Assembly: GCA_937989665.1 (NCBI GenBank)
Contig: CALKRN010000011.1
Location: 1 to 64,000, forward strand
Source of the DNA: an uncultured Desulfomicrobiaceae bacterium
GTDB taxonomy: Bacteria; Desulfobacterota; Desulfovibrionia; Desulfovibrionales; Desulfomicrobiaceae
Direction: 5' to 3'
Length of the DNA stretch: 64,000 nt
In this document: piece by piece, positions 55,893-63,909 of the stretch
Layout: each line of letters opens with the position of its first letter
How positions within the stretch are numbered: position 1 is the first letter of the stretch
Made by a program: the position numbers and the translations under genes
The notes under the pieces: model-generated
Databases searched by the model: none
What the model was told of the DNA's origin: nothing
The model's input: the letters and a program-made list of their open reading frames with translations, nothing else

Positions 55893-56820
55893 GGACTGCC
55901 GGGCTTGAGATAGCAATCATCACTTCCGCAGGGGCCCCCATCATCTCCCGCAGTCGGCACACCCCGCATATTTCGGTAGAGGTTGGCGAACCGCAGCGAC
56001 GGCAGAAAGAAAGCGGGGTTTTCCCTTGGGCGGCAAAATGCTGGCGCCCATGTTTGAGAAAGCCCTCGTAGAACTGGAGTTTGCGACCGGGTTGGCGGTC
56101 TTCCAGGTCGGCGAGGAGGGCTTTGTATACGGGGAACGTGGCCTTGGCACTGTAGGGGCAGGGTGCGGATGCGGTCTCGATGCCGAGCAAAAAGCTAAGG
56201 TTAGCGGTCTCGAATTCGGAGAGCCGATACAAGGGCTTGATTTTGCGCACAAACCCTTCTTGGGCCGAGAGCACTGGGCCTTGGTCCGCGAGGAACGCCG
56301 TGTCCCAGCGCAAAAGGTTGGCCAGCAGGCGCGAGGTCTCGTCGTCGAGGTTATGGCCCGTAGCAAGAACGGTGAAGCCGTTGTCCAGGGCAAAGCGATT
56401 AAAGAAGTAGCGTTTGGTTTGACCGCAAACCGAGCAGATGGGGCGCCGGATGCGCTGGCGCACCTCGACCATGCCAAGACCCAGGGGCTCCATTTCAAGG
56501 ACCGAGAGGGGAATGCCATGGCGGGAACAAAAGGATTCGGTTATCCTCCGGGCAACAGGCGATGCGCCCGGGATACCGAGGTCGATGTGGAGCCCAGCGA
56601 TGGTATAGCCCAGTTCCTTCAGTAGCCACGCCAAGGACAGGGAGTCTTTGCCGCCGGAGAGGGCGACAAGAACGCGGTCCTCAGAAGTGCACATGGCGTG
56701 GTCATGGATGGCTCGCTCCACCATGCGCCGGCAAAAGAGGAGAAAACACTCCGGACAAAAGGCCGAATGGTGGCTGGGGAGGGCCACCGCCGCTTCCGCA
56801 CGACAGCGAGTACACTTCAT
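55852..56820 (-). CDS. TtuA/TtcA-family tRNA sulfurtransferase (TtuA-like)
   Basis: The 322-residue PP-loop protein has an N-terminal Cys zinc site (CTRC...CPEC), SGGKDS, the cluster cysteines in ICSVCGQTKR and APCPYS, and a C-terminal zinc site (CRRC...CGVC). This full set is that of TtuA, which thiolates m5U54 of tRNA and uses a [4Fe-4S] cluster and the sulfur carrier TtuB. Thiolation at position 54 is best known from thermophiles. A TtuB-like gene lies 2 bases upstream. The 3' end overlaps asnS by 41 bases. Confidence 0.88.
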   Translation of the reverse strand: MKCTRCRAEAAVALPSHHSAFCPECFLLFCRRMVERAIHDHAMCTSEDRVLVALSGGKDSLSLAWLLKELGYTIAGLHIDLGIPGASPVARRITESFCSRHGIPLSVLEMEPLGLGMVEVRQRIRRPICSVCGQTKRYFFNRFALDNGFTVLATGHNLDDETSRLLANLLRWDTAFLADQGPVLSAQEGFVRKIKPLYRLSEFETANLSFLLGIETASAPCPYSAKATFPVYKALLADLEDRQPGRKLQFYEGFLKHGRQHFAAQGKTPLSFCRRCGSPTSTEICGVCRLREMMGAPAEVMIAISSPAVLRTQDVSGSAEKE

Positions 56821-56822
56821 GA

Positions 56823-57020
56823 TTACCCCCGAGAACCAACGTCGCGCAGGATGATGGAGTCCCCCGGAGTCAGGCGCCGGTCCGGGGTGAGGAGTTCGCC
56901 GTTTCGAATGACCAAGGCGCGGCCCGGTTTGCGGCCGGTTTGGTGAAGAAGCTGGAGCACGGTGGTGCACCGCGGCAGGGAGATGCTGGTCCCTTCCGGT
57001 TCAAAGAAAACGGTGATCAT
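56823..57020 (-). CDS. MoaD/ThiS-family ubiquitin-like sulfur carrier (TtuB-like)
   Basis: The 65-residue protein has the beta-grasp fold signature (MITVFFEPEG..., LVIRNGELLTPDRRLTPGD). It stands directly before the TtuA-like gene, so it is the probable sulfur donor. I chose the second ATG at 57020; one at 57041 would add seven residues. The C-terminus reads DVGSRG, not the Gly-Gly that MoaD, ThiS and TtuB need for adenylation and thiocarboxylate formation. Confidence 0.8.
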   Translation of the reverse strand: MITVFFEPEGTSISLPRCTTVLQLLHQTGRKPGRALVIRNGELLTPDRRLTPGDSIILRDVGSRG

Positions 57021-57097
57021 ACGGCATTCTCGAACGTTCATTTGGGGCTTGGGTCTTGGGAAAATGGGTGGTAAGGGAAAGCCAAAGGAGGCTGCCT

Positions 57098-57469
57098 ATG
57101 TCCACTGTGTTAATCATCGACGATGAGCCTGTGATTCGCATGCTCTACACCACGGAACTGCGTCGTCTTGGGCATCGGGTCGAGGCTGTTGACGGTACTT
57201 CCGAAGACATCGAACCTATCTTGGATCGTCTTGTGCCCGACCTTGTGGTCCTCGATATCCGCCTCGGTGAAGGGGCGTGCGGGCTCGATCTTCTTCAAAA
57301 AATCCGCTCCCGTCATCCGCAGCTGCCGGTGGTCCTGTGCACAGCCTATGACTGTTTTCGGCATGACCTCAAATCCATTGCTGCGGATGCCTACGTGGTC
57401 AAGTCCTCGGATACAGCGCCGCTGTTGCGTACCATAGAAGACCTCCTTGCTCGTCGGGCCAAGGCCTAA
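57098..57469 (+). CDS. single-domain response regulator
   Basis: The 123-residue protein is a lone receiver domain with the acidic pair in IIDDEP, phospho-Asp in LVVLDIRLGE and Lys in VVKSSD. No output domain or adjacent kinase exists, so it should act in a phosphorelay or by protein contact. aaaggag precedes the ATG. It overlaps the next convergent gene by 4 bases. Confidence 0.9.
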   Translation: MSTVLIIDDEPVIRMLYTTELRRLGHRVEAVDGTSEDIEPILDRLVPDLVVLDIRLGEGACGLDLLQKIRSRHPQLPVVLCTAYDCFRHDLKSIAADAYVVKSSDTAPLLRTIEDLLARRAKA

Positions 57470-58173
57470 CGGAGGATAAAGCCGAGGACGCGAAGCCTTT
57501 TGGCCCAGGAGGCCCATGGCCCTGTCTCAAACGAGGCTGTCATGGTGCGAGGGTCAAAAGACACCCGTGCGTTCGCGTCAAGGTGGCATTGCCGGTCATA
57601 GTTGGTATGGCTAATGGTAAGCTGCCACGTGCCATCGCCGTGCCGGCAGGCCTTTTCCACGTACACTGGATGTCCGGTGTACATTTTTCTTTTTGTGTTG
57701 GCGGCAAAGACCATGACGCTTCCCGCCTGTGGCGTCGCCGTTGTGCCGCCTGCTTTTTGGGCACAGGCAAACCACCCCTCCGGGCTTGTGTTGCCAAGCT
57801 TGCAGGTCTGGATGCCAGAACGGCAGCGCGCATAAATGAGGCTTTGGGGCTGGCACATGCGCCCCGGGCGGATGATCTTGCCGGTCTTTGGGTTCTTGAG
57901 GGGTGGGCTCCCCGGAGTGAGGTGATAGCAGGCCGCGGTACTTGCAGCACTTTGTGCCTCTGCGCAGGGCATCGGCCCTTGGGAAAGGGCAGGTCCCTCG
58001 GCGTTTCTTTCTGCCCGCTGTTGTTCTTCGCCCTCTTTGCCCGGTGTTTCTGGCCGTTTCTTGTGCTCGAAGGATGTTGAGTCTGTCCCAGGCGATGGCG
58101 GGGAGATCGCACCTCGCAAAGAGGTACAGGCGACACAAAGAAGGACAAGGCCAATACAAAGGAATCGAGACAT
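57466..58173 (-). CDS. lipoprotein with possible CHAP-like region
   Basis: The 235-residue protein has a lipoprotein signal with lipobox CVAC (about 13-16), a disordered Lys/Glu-rich linker (35-65) and a Cys-containing C-terminal domain. A GHPVYVEK segment followed by ISHTNYDRQC recalls CHAP-type peptidoglycan hydrolases, but the catalytic Cys is not certain. No other family is recognised. It lies 9 bases upstream of znuB on... the same strand order znuA-znuC-znuB and then this gene, so it may be the last gene of that operon. Confidence 0.7.
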   Translation of the reverse strand: MSRFLCIGLVLLCVACTSLRGAISPPSPGTDSTSFEHKKRPETPGKEGEEQQRAERNAEGPALSQGPMPCAEAQSAASTAACYHLTPGSPPLKNPKTGKIIRPGRMCQPQSLIYARCRSGIQTCKLGNTSPEGWFACAQKAGGTTATPQAGSVMVFAANTKRKMYTGHPVYVEKACRHGDGTWQLTISHTNYDRQCHLDANARVSFDPRTMTASFETGPWASWAKRLRVLGFILR

Positions 58174-58182
58174 GGGAGCTCC

Positions 58183-59001
58183 TTAGGAGGAAAACAAACG
58201 GCGACCCCAGACGAGGGCTGCGGCGTTGAGAAGATAGGCCCCCACGGCCACAGCCACAATGGCTGCACCAGAGGTGAGATCCGCCCGCACGGCGAGGAAG
58301 AGTCCAGCAAGGCTGACCATCAAGGCCAGCAGGCAGGCCAAGGCCATGGTCCCCCCCAAGGAACGGGCGCGGGTTTCGGCGATCATGGGCGGGATGGTGA
58401 GCAGCGCCATGACCAAGATTAAGCCCACCAATTGGATGAGAAGGACAATGGCCAAGGCGATGAGTCCCTGAAGCAGACTATGGAGGCGCTCCACGGGCAC
58501 GCCCAGGGCTTGGGCAAATTCCGGGTCAAAGGACATGGCCAAAAAATCTTTGTAGTACCAGAGCACGACCCCGAGCATGACGAGGTCTGCAGCAGCCATG
58601 AGGGTGAGATCCCGAGCAGAGACAGCGAGGATGCTACCAAAAAGATAGCTCATGAGGTCGGCGTTGTAGCCACCAGAAAAATCAAGAAGCAGGATACCCA
58701 AGGACATGCCGGCAGCCCAAAGCACGCCGATGAGGCTATCTGCCCGGGCGGGCAGGCGCCGGACAACCTGGGCCATAAGGAGAGCGGCGGCGAGGGTAAA
58801 AAGCACGGTCACAGGGAAGACAGGCAGGCCCAGGAACATGGCCAAGCCCACCCCGCCATAGGCGGCATGGGACACCGCACCGGCCAAAAAGGTCTGGCGG
58901 TTGACGGTCACCAAGGTCCCGACCACGCCACAGGCGAGACTCGCGAGGAGGGCTGCCAAAAGAGCATGCTGCATGAACTGGAGCTGAAGGAGATCGATCA
59001 T
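58183..59001 (-). CDS. znuB: zinc/manganese ABC transporter permease (ZnuB-like)
   Basis: The 272-residue membrane protein has eight or more hydrophobic helices and the ABC-3 family segment SHAAYGGVGLAMFLGLP. It shares ATGA with znuC. Together with the His-rich binding protein it forms a complete znuACB transporter. Zinc is the likely substrate, manganese the alternative. Confidence 0.9.
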   Translation of the reverse strand: MIDLLQLQFMQHALLAALLASLACGVVGTLVTVNRQTFLAGAVSHAAYGGVGLAMFLGLPVFPVTVLFTLAAALLMAQVVRRLPARADSLIGVLWAAGMSLGILLLDFSGGYNADLMSYLFGSILAVSARDLTLMAAADLVMLGVVLWYYKDFLAMSFDPEFAQALGVPVERLHSLLQGLIALAIVLLIQLVGLILVMALLTIPPMIAETRARSLGGTMALACLLALMVSLAGLFLAVRADLTSGAAIVAVAVGAYLLNAAALVWGRRLFSS

Positions 59002-59819
59002 CCTTCGTCCCGATGGGTGCGCCGCAAGCGGTGGAGATAGGGGGAGATGGGACAACTTGGGGAGTGCTCGCCGTACATCAGGGTGAGCATGGCCTCATCG
59101 ATGGTGTGGTGCTGCAGAAGGCGGCGGTTGACGACGGCCACACTGGTGACGTGGCTCGCCGTCGCGATGAGGTCATGGCTGACTACAATGATGGTGCGTT
59201 GCGGGATAAGGCGGGCAAAGAGGTCAAAAAGGCATACCTTGCCTTGGGGATCGATGTTGGCCGTGGGTTCGTCAAAGAGGAGGAGTTGGGGGTCAGTCAT
59301 GAGGGCGCGGGCCACGAGGGCACGCTGCTTTTGGCCGCCGGAAAGGGTATCGAGGCGGCGGTGGGCCATAGAGGCTAAGTCCACGTCGTCTAGCATGGCG
59401 AGGGCCTTGGCCCGTTCGTCCTTGCGGTAGCCAGGAGTGCGGCGGCCGTGGCGCGGCAGCCCCATGAGGACGGTCTCAAGAACCGTAATGGGAAAATCGC
59501 CTTGAAAGGCCGCATGCTGGGGAACGTATCCGATGGGCGCGTGGCGATGGCGGGGGTCTTGTCCGCAGACGAGGACCTGGCCGCGTTGCGGCCGAAGGAG
59601 GCCGAGGATGAGTTTGATCAGGGTGGTTTTCCCCCCACCGTTTGGGCCAACGACCGCCACATAGTCTCCGGGGTACACGGTGAAATGGATGTCTTCGAGG
59701 GCAGGTTCACCGTTGTAGGCAAAGGTAACTCCGTGGATGAAGACAACCGGTTGGGGGGTACGAGGCTGGGACATGGCCGCTCGCCTAGTCGTTTCACCTA
59801 TGGCTGGCAAGCGGGCCAT
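58998..59819 (-). CDS. znuC: zinc/manganese ABC transporter ATP-binding protein (ZnuC-like)
   Basis: The 273-residue ATPase has Walker A GPNGGGKTT, signature LSGGQKQR and Walker B LLLFDEPTANID. Two starts are possible: the ATG at 59819, with gaagg 4 bases upstream, or the one at 59774, which removes 15 residues outside the ABC domain. It follows znuA by 6 bases. Confidence 0.92.
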   Translation of the reverse strand: MARLPAIGETTRRAAMSQPRTPQPVVFIHGVTFAYNGEPALEDIHFTVYPGDYVAVVGPNGGGKTTLIKLILGLLRPQRGQVLVCGQDPRHRHAPIGYVPQHAAFQGDFPITVLETVLMGLPRHGRRTPGYRKDERAKALAMLDDVDLASMAHRRLDTLSGGQKQRALVARALMTDPQLLLFDEPTANIDPQGKVCLFDLFARLIPQRTIIVVSHDLIATASHVTSVAVVNRRLLQHHTIDEAMLTLMYGEHSPSCPISPYLHRLRRTHRDEG

Positions 59820-59825
59820 AGACCT

Positions 59826-60722
59826 TCATTGCAGGGCCTCAGCCATGGCTTGAGCGGCACGGCGGAGGTTGTCCACAAGGTCCGGGGCAAGGGGGTCGAG
59901 GGTGGCAATCCGCGCCCCGATCTCTCGGGCCACGGCGTGCGCCGTTTTGGTGGACACTTGAGGTTGGACGAAAATCACCTTCGCCCCTGTTTGCCGGGCA
60001 GCGTGGATGGTGGCCGCCAGTTGCTTGGGGCTGGGCTCTTTGCCGTGGACCTCCATGGGAATTTGCCGCAGGTCATAGGCGTGGGCAAAATAGCCCCAGG
60101 CCGGATGGAAGACGAGAAAGGCCCGCCGTTGGGCAGGAATGGGGGCAAGGAGGGCGCGGATGTCGCGATCCAGCCCTTCCAGGCGTTGCGCGTAGGCGGC
60201 CTGGTTGCGGAAAAATTCTTCAACCTGGCTGGGGGCTAGTTGGGCCAGGACTTGGGCCACGGCGTGGCTCATGTGGATGACGAGCTTGGGGTCAAGCCAG
60301 ATGTGCGGATCAGGTCGCCCCTGTTCATGGTGATGGTCATCTTTCCTGCCGTGCCGGGCGTGGTCGTCTTCGTGGGTATGAGCGGTCATGGGCAGGCGCT
60401 CGATGCCGGCGTGGAGTTCCACAATCTGGAGTTTGGGATTGGCGGAGCGAAACCGCGGCACCCATACCGCATCAAAGACGTCCCCCACACTGAAGTAGGC
60501 CTGAGCGCTTGCCATTTCTTTCATTTGCCCCGGCTTCGGTTCGTAGGTATGCATCGAGGCACCCGGGGGGACCAGGACCGTTACCTTGACCTGTTCCCCT
60601 CCCACCGTCTGCACGATGTCTGCCAATGGGGCGATGGAAACAGCAACGTGGATCGCTGCCTGGGCGATGGAAGACAAAAAAGGAATAAGGGTAAAAATCA
60701 GAAGAATCCGTCCGTAAACCAT
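59826..60722 (-). CDS. znuA: zinc/manganese ABC transporter substrate-binding protein (ZnuA-like)
   Basis: The 298-residue periplasmic protein has a signal peptide (about 1-22, ending SIAQA) and a cluster A-I fold with metal His in GASMHTYEP and PDPHIWLDP. A His/Asp-rich loop (about residues 114-134) separates them, a feature of zinc-binding ZnuA. The ATG at 60722 has ggaggag upstream; 24 more in-frame residues spoil the signal peptide. Confidence 0.93.
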   Translation of the reverse strand: MVYGRILLIFTLIPFLSSIAQAAIHVAVSIAPLADIVQTVGGEQVKVTVLVPPGASMHTYEPKPGQMKEMASAQAYFSVGDVFDAVWVPRFRSANPKLQIVELHAGIERLPMTAHTHEDDHARHGRKDDHHHEQGRPDPHIWLDPKLVIHMSHAVAQVLAQLAPSQVEEFFRNQAAYAQRLEGLDRDIRALLAPIPAQRRAFLVFHPAWGYFAHAYDLRQIPMEVHGKEPSPKQLAATIHAARQTGAKVIFVQPQVSTKTAHAVAREIGARIATLDPLAPDLVDNLRRAAQAMAEALQ

Positions 60723-60757
60723 AACTCCTCCCTGGCATGACGTTAAAAACAAGACCA

Positions 60758-60786
60758 CATATATTCTCAGCGTTTTTTTGAAGCAA
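60758..60786 (-). promoter_or_regulatory. promoter for the znuACB operon
   Basis: On the minus strand TTGCTT (60786-60781) and TATATG (60763-60758) are 17 bases apart, about 40 bases upstream of the znuA ATG. No clear Zur site is recognised. Confidence 0.55.
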
Positions 60787-60817
60787 GGGGCCAAACAACG
60801 AAGAAGGAGGACTACAG

Positions 60818-61699
60818 ATGCTCCACTGGCAAGTAGACCCCCTGCGCTGTGTCGGGTGCGGTGAATGCACCCGCGAGTGTCCGGTGGGGATTATCATCCT
60901 GCGCGATGGGGTGGCTGGCATTTTGCCCCATCGCCACAAGGCGTGTCTGCGTTGCCAGCATTGCCTGGCGGTATGTCCCACCGGTGCGTTCTCGGTAGAT
61001 GGAGTCCACCCTGATGCGTGCAATCCGGTGGGAGAATTGCCATCGCCGCAGACCGTGGAGCGTTTGCTGCGCCAACGCCGCTCCTGCCGCCGCTTTCGCC
61101 CGGAAAAGGTCGATACTGCCATCTTTGATCGCTTGATGCGAGCGTTGGCCTACGCACCAACAGGAAAAAACCAACGGCAGACCCGCTTCACTGTCGTTGA
61201 TGACCCCGAGGTCATGGCCAAGTTACGGCAACAGGTCATGGAGGGCGTTACCCAGGCTGCAGCCAACGACGCCCTGCCCGATGGACTCCAATTTTTTGCG
61301 GCCCTCGCACGGCGCTACGGTGATGGCCAAGACATCGTGTTTCGTGGCGCCCCGCACATGGTGATTGCCTCAAGCCCTCACGATGGGCCCTCGCCTGAGG
61401 CCGATGTGTTTATCGCCCTAAGCCAACTGGAGATATTGGCCCAAAGTTTTGGATTGGGGACCTTATGGGCTGGATTTGCTGCCTGGGCGCTACGTGCCAT
61501 CGTCCCCTCCGTTGCGCGAGGCCTGGGTATCCCAGGGGAGCACCGCGCCCTTTATGTCCTTCTTTTGGGCTATCCTGCAGTGCGCTTTCATCGTGAGGTG
61601 CAGCGAGCGCCACGTTTTGTCTTTCGGGTAACTTCGGATTTGGCGGCAGAACCATGGCAGAGTCCGCATCCACCGACCATTGCAAAGGGCAGCGAATAA
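60818..61699 (+). CDS. ferredoxin-nitroreductase fusion protein
   Basis: The 293-residue protein joins two [4Fe-4S] motifs (CVGCGECTRECP and CLRCQHCLAVCP, about 11-55) to a nitroreductase-type FMN domain (about 78-270, RRSCRRFRPEKV and YAPTGKNQ). Such proteins are common in strict anaerobes; the acceptor is unknown. aaggagg precedes the ATG. It is divergent from znuA, with 95 bases between. Confidence 0.9.
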   Translation: MLHWQVDPLRCVGCGECTRECPVGIIILRDGVAGILPHRHKACLRCQHCLAVCPTGAFSVDGVHPDACNPVGELPSPQTVERLLRQRRSCRRFRPEKVDTAIFDRLMRALAYAPTGKNQRQTRFTVVDDPEVMAKLRQQVMEGVTQAAANDALPDGLQFFAALARRYGDGQDIVFRGAPHMVIASSPHDGPSPEADVFIALSQLEILAQSFGLGTLWAGFAAWALRAIVPSVARGLGIPGEHRALYVLLLGYPAVRFHREVQRAPRFVFRVTSDLAAEPWQSPHPPTIAKGSE

Positions 61700-62160
61700 C
61701 AAAAATCCCACCCCGGACTCATTTCCAGTGGGCGTGCACGGCCTGGAGGAGCAAGCATCACTGCCAGCTCGGAGCAATACCTCGTGCGGATTTTTTTAGA
61801 TTGGGCAGGCACGGCCCCTGTACGTGTCGTCTCCCGCAGGCCTATAGGCAGGGCAAATCACTATAAAGAGACAGAACGATGCTTCTGGAGTCGTTTCGTG
61901 CGCGCAGGCCTTGCGGGAGGAAGATGAAGAAAGCCCACGGCCTTGATCCAACTAGAAGCGTGCCGCTGGGCTCCCTCTTCGAGGTAGAGGCCACGCGATG
62001 AATCGGGTGCTCCTGGGCTCCCTCTTCGAGGTGGAGGCTACAGCCTCCCTCTCGAGTCTGAGTCAGGGAAATCTTCTAAAAAAGATATCCCCCCTTGGAG
62101 TTCGAGAGACGGCCCGCCTGCTTCCGTGGGGTGGGTGCTGCGTGACGGTAGCCATGGTCG
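61700..62160. other. gene-free stretch between nitroreductase and mlaA
   Basis: No gene can be supported here. It holds a pair of direct repeats (61966-62040) and, at 62069-62092, an imperfect hairpin (ggaaatctt and aagatatcc) that could end mlaA transcription. Confidence 0.5.
61966..62040 (+). repeat. pair of 28-bp near-identical direct repeats
   Basis: Units at 61966-61993 and 62013-62040 share gggctccctcttcgagg and differ at two bases, with a 19-base spacer. The inner cctcttcgagg is itself partly palindromic. Confidence 0.6.
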
Positions 62161-62880
62161 CTATTGGCGTACCAAACCTTCGCGGTATTGGGTGTAGATG
62201 TCCTTGAAGCTGAGGTAAGGATCGAAGGCCTCCTTTTTGGTGCGCTGGTACTCCTCAAAATACTGGGCCAGGGCATTGCCACGGTCATGGATGCGCAGCG
62301 GCACTGCCGCTTCATAAAGAGGGGCGTACCAGAACAGCGGGTGGGCGACCGAATCGGCAACCAAACCGCCCAGGTCACGAAGACTCGAGGGGCCCAAGAA
62401 GGGGAGGACGAGGTAGACCCCATGGCCGGCACCCGCTTGGCCGAGGGTTTGGCCAAAGTCCTCGGGGGAGGGGTTGAGCCAGGCAATGTCCCGGGTGACG
62501 TTCGCAAGACCGAAGGAGCCAAAGACCGTATTGAGGGCAAAACGGACGATCTCCGCGAAGGCTTTGTCCACCTTGAGTTGGAGGAGACTGTTGGCCACCC
62601 GCACTGGCGTGGCTAGATTGTAATAGAAATTGCTAAAACCTCGACGGGCGTCCGGTGGAAAAGCGCCCACATACACGGTGCGCACTGGGGCGAAGATACT
62701 GGTGATAAACCAGTCGTTGAAACGGAACATGGCGCGATTGAAGGGTTCGAGAGGATCGGGGATGACGTAATCCTCTTGGGCAAGGGGGGAGCTTGGCGCC
62801 GGTGCGTGTTTGGCAGCGCAGGCGCCAAGGGTCAGCATCAGGGTGCATACCAACACGATGGACTTAGCGATTCGGGCCAT
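62161..62880 (-). CDS. mlaA: MlaA/VacJ outer-membrane lipoprotein
   Basis: MlaA removes phospholipids from the outer leaflet of the outer membrane. The 239-residue protein has a lipobox (LGAC, ending at residue 21), then DPLEPFNRAMFRFND and the SFGLANVTRDIAWL segments typical of VacJ. The ATG at 62880 has ggaga upstream. Its start overlaps the mlaC end by 17 bases. Confidence 0.93.
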   Translation of the reverse strand: MARIAKSIVLVCTLMLTLGACAAKHAPAPSSPLAQEDYVIPDPLEPFNRAMFRFNDWFITSIFAPVRTVYVGAFPPDARRGFSNFYYNLATPVRVANSLLQLKVDKAFAEIVRFALNTVFGSFGLANVTRDIAWLNPSPEDFGQTLGQAGAGHGVYLVLPFLGPSSLRDLGGLVADSVAHPLFWYAPLYEAAVPLRIHDRGNALAQYFEEYQRTKKEAFDPYLSFKDIYTQYREGLVRQ

Positions 62881-63457
62881 GGATTCTCTCCTTGAGGATA
62901 GCGATGAGATGCTGCGGAGGATGAGACTGGAGGATACTTTGGAATTGGGTCCGAAAGTTACGGACCAAACTGACGTTTTCCACTGTAATATCAAAAGCCC
63001 GCCAACCTGTAGGACCGGAGATGAGGTTTATTTCGACGCGGAGCGGACCTTTATCGGTCGCTACGCTAAACCGCACAACGGCCTGGGTGGGCGATTGCAT
63101 GATTTCCTCTTCATAGCGGATGCCCTGATTGTTATAGACATCCAATTTATCGAGGTAGGTCTGTTTGATGAGTTCTACAAAGAGGGCCGCAAACTCTGTT
63201 TGCTCTCCTGGCGATAAAGCTCGCCAATACTGGCCAAGGGAGCGACGGGCCAGCTCCTGAGTATCAAAAAAATCCTCAGTAATGCGCTCGAGTTGTGCAC
63301 GGCGCTCTCGCTTGTGGGTCTCGCCACGCAAATCTGGATTCTCCAAGATCGCAACCACCCGTTCCACATTACTGCGCACAAAGGTCAGGGGAGAAGTATC
63401 TGCCCAGACAATATCTCCAAGCAAAAGCCAACTGAGGGCGAACAGGAGGTGCTTCAT
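62864..63457 (-). CDS. mlaC: MlaC phospholipid-binding periplasmic protein
   Basis: The 197-residue protein has a signal peptide (about 1-19, ending WADT region) and the MlaC/Ttg2D fold (RRSLGQYWRALSPGEQTEF). MlaC shuttles phospholipid between MlaA and the MlaFEDB complex. It shares ATGA with mlaD. Confidence 0.92.
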   Translation of the reverse strand: MKHLLFALSWLLLGDIVWADTSPLTFVRSNVERVVAILENPDLRGETHKRERRAQLERITEDFFDTQELARRSLGQYWRALSPGEQTEFAALFVELIKQTYLDKLDVYNNQGIRYEEEIMQSPTQAVVRFSVATDKGPLRVEINLISGPTGWRAFDITVENVSLVRNFRTQFQSILQSHPPQHLIAILKERIHGPNR

Positions 63458-63909
63458 TGTTTGACGCTCCCAAAGAGGTATTTGGAGACCATTTCTTCAA
63501 TATCGAAGGCCGCTTTGGTGTCTAAAACGGCCCCGCCGTCACCAAGAAAGGCCTCGTCAGCACCAGGGATGATTTGGATATATTTATCGCCAATGAGCCC
63601 ACTCGTCTTGATGGCCGCGGCGGAGTCCGTAGGGATGCGTACCCCGTCGTGGATGTGCATGAGGACTTTGGCTTGATAGAAACGTTCCTGGTCGAGCTGG
63701 ATGCCGATGACCTTCCCCACGGTGACCCCAGAAATCTCGACGCTGCTGCCTACCCGCAGGCCACTGACCGAAGGGAAATGGGCCTGGACCGTGTACACTC
63801 CCCGGGCGAGCAAGGGAGTGTTGGCTAACGTCAAGGTAAGATACCCAGCAGCCAAAAGGCCAAGCAAAACAAAGGCACCAACGGATGCCAACAGAGCAGA
63901 TGCTTTCAT
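63454..63909 (-). CDS. mlaD: MlaD MCE-domain protein
   Basis: The 151-residue protein has an N-terminal membrane helix (about 7-28) and one MCE domain (about 38-118, GLRVGSSVEISGVTVGKV and SGLIGDKYIQI). It forms the hexameric ring of the Mla inner-membrane complex. It overlaps an upstream partial gene by ATGA. Confidence 0.93.
   Translation of the reverse strand: MKASALLASVGAFVLLGLLAAGYLTLTLANTPLLARGVYTVQAHFPSVSGLRVGSSVEISGVTVGKVIGIQLDQERFYQAKVLMHIHDGVRIPTDSAAAIKTSGLIGDKYIQIIPGADEAFLGDGGAVLDTKAAFDIEEMVSKYLFGSVKQ

Noticed and set aside
61966-62040. Short CRISPR array
   Set aside because: Only two repeats, a 19-base spacer and no cas genes nearby.
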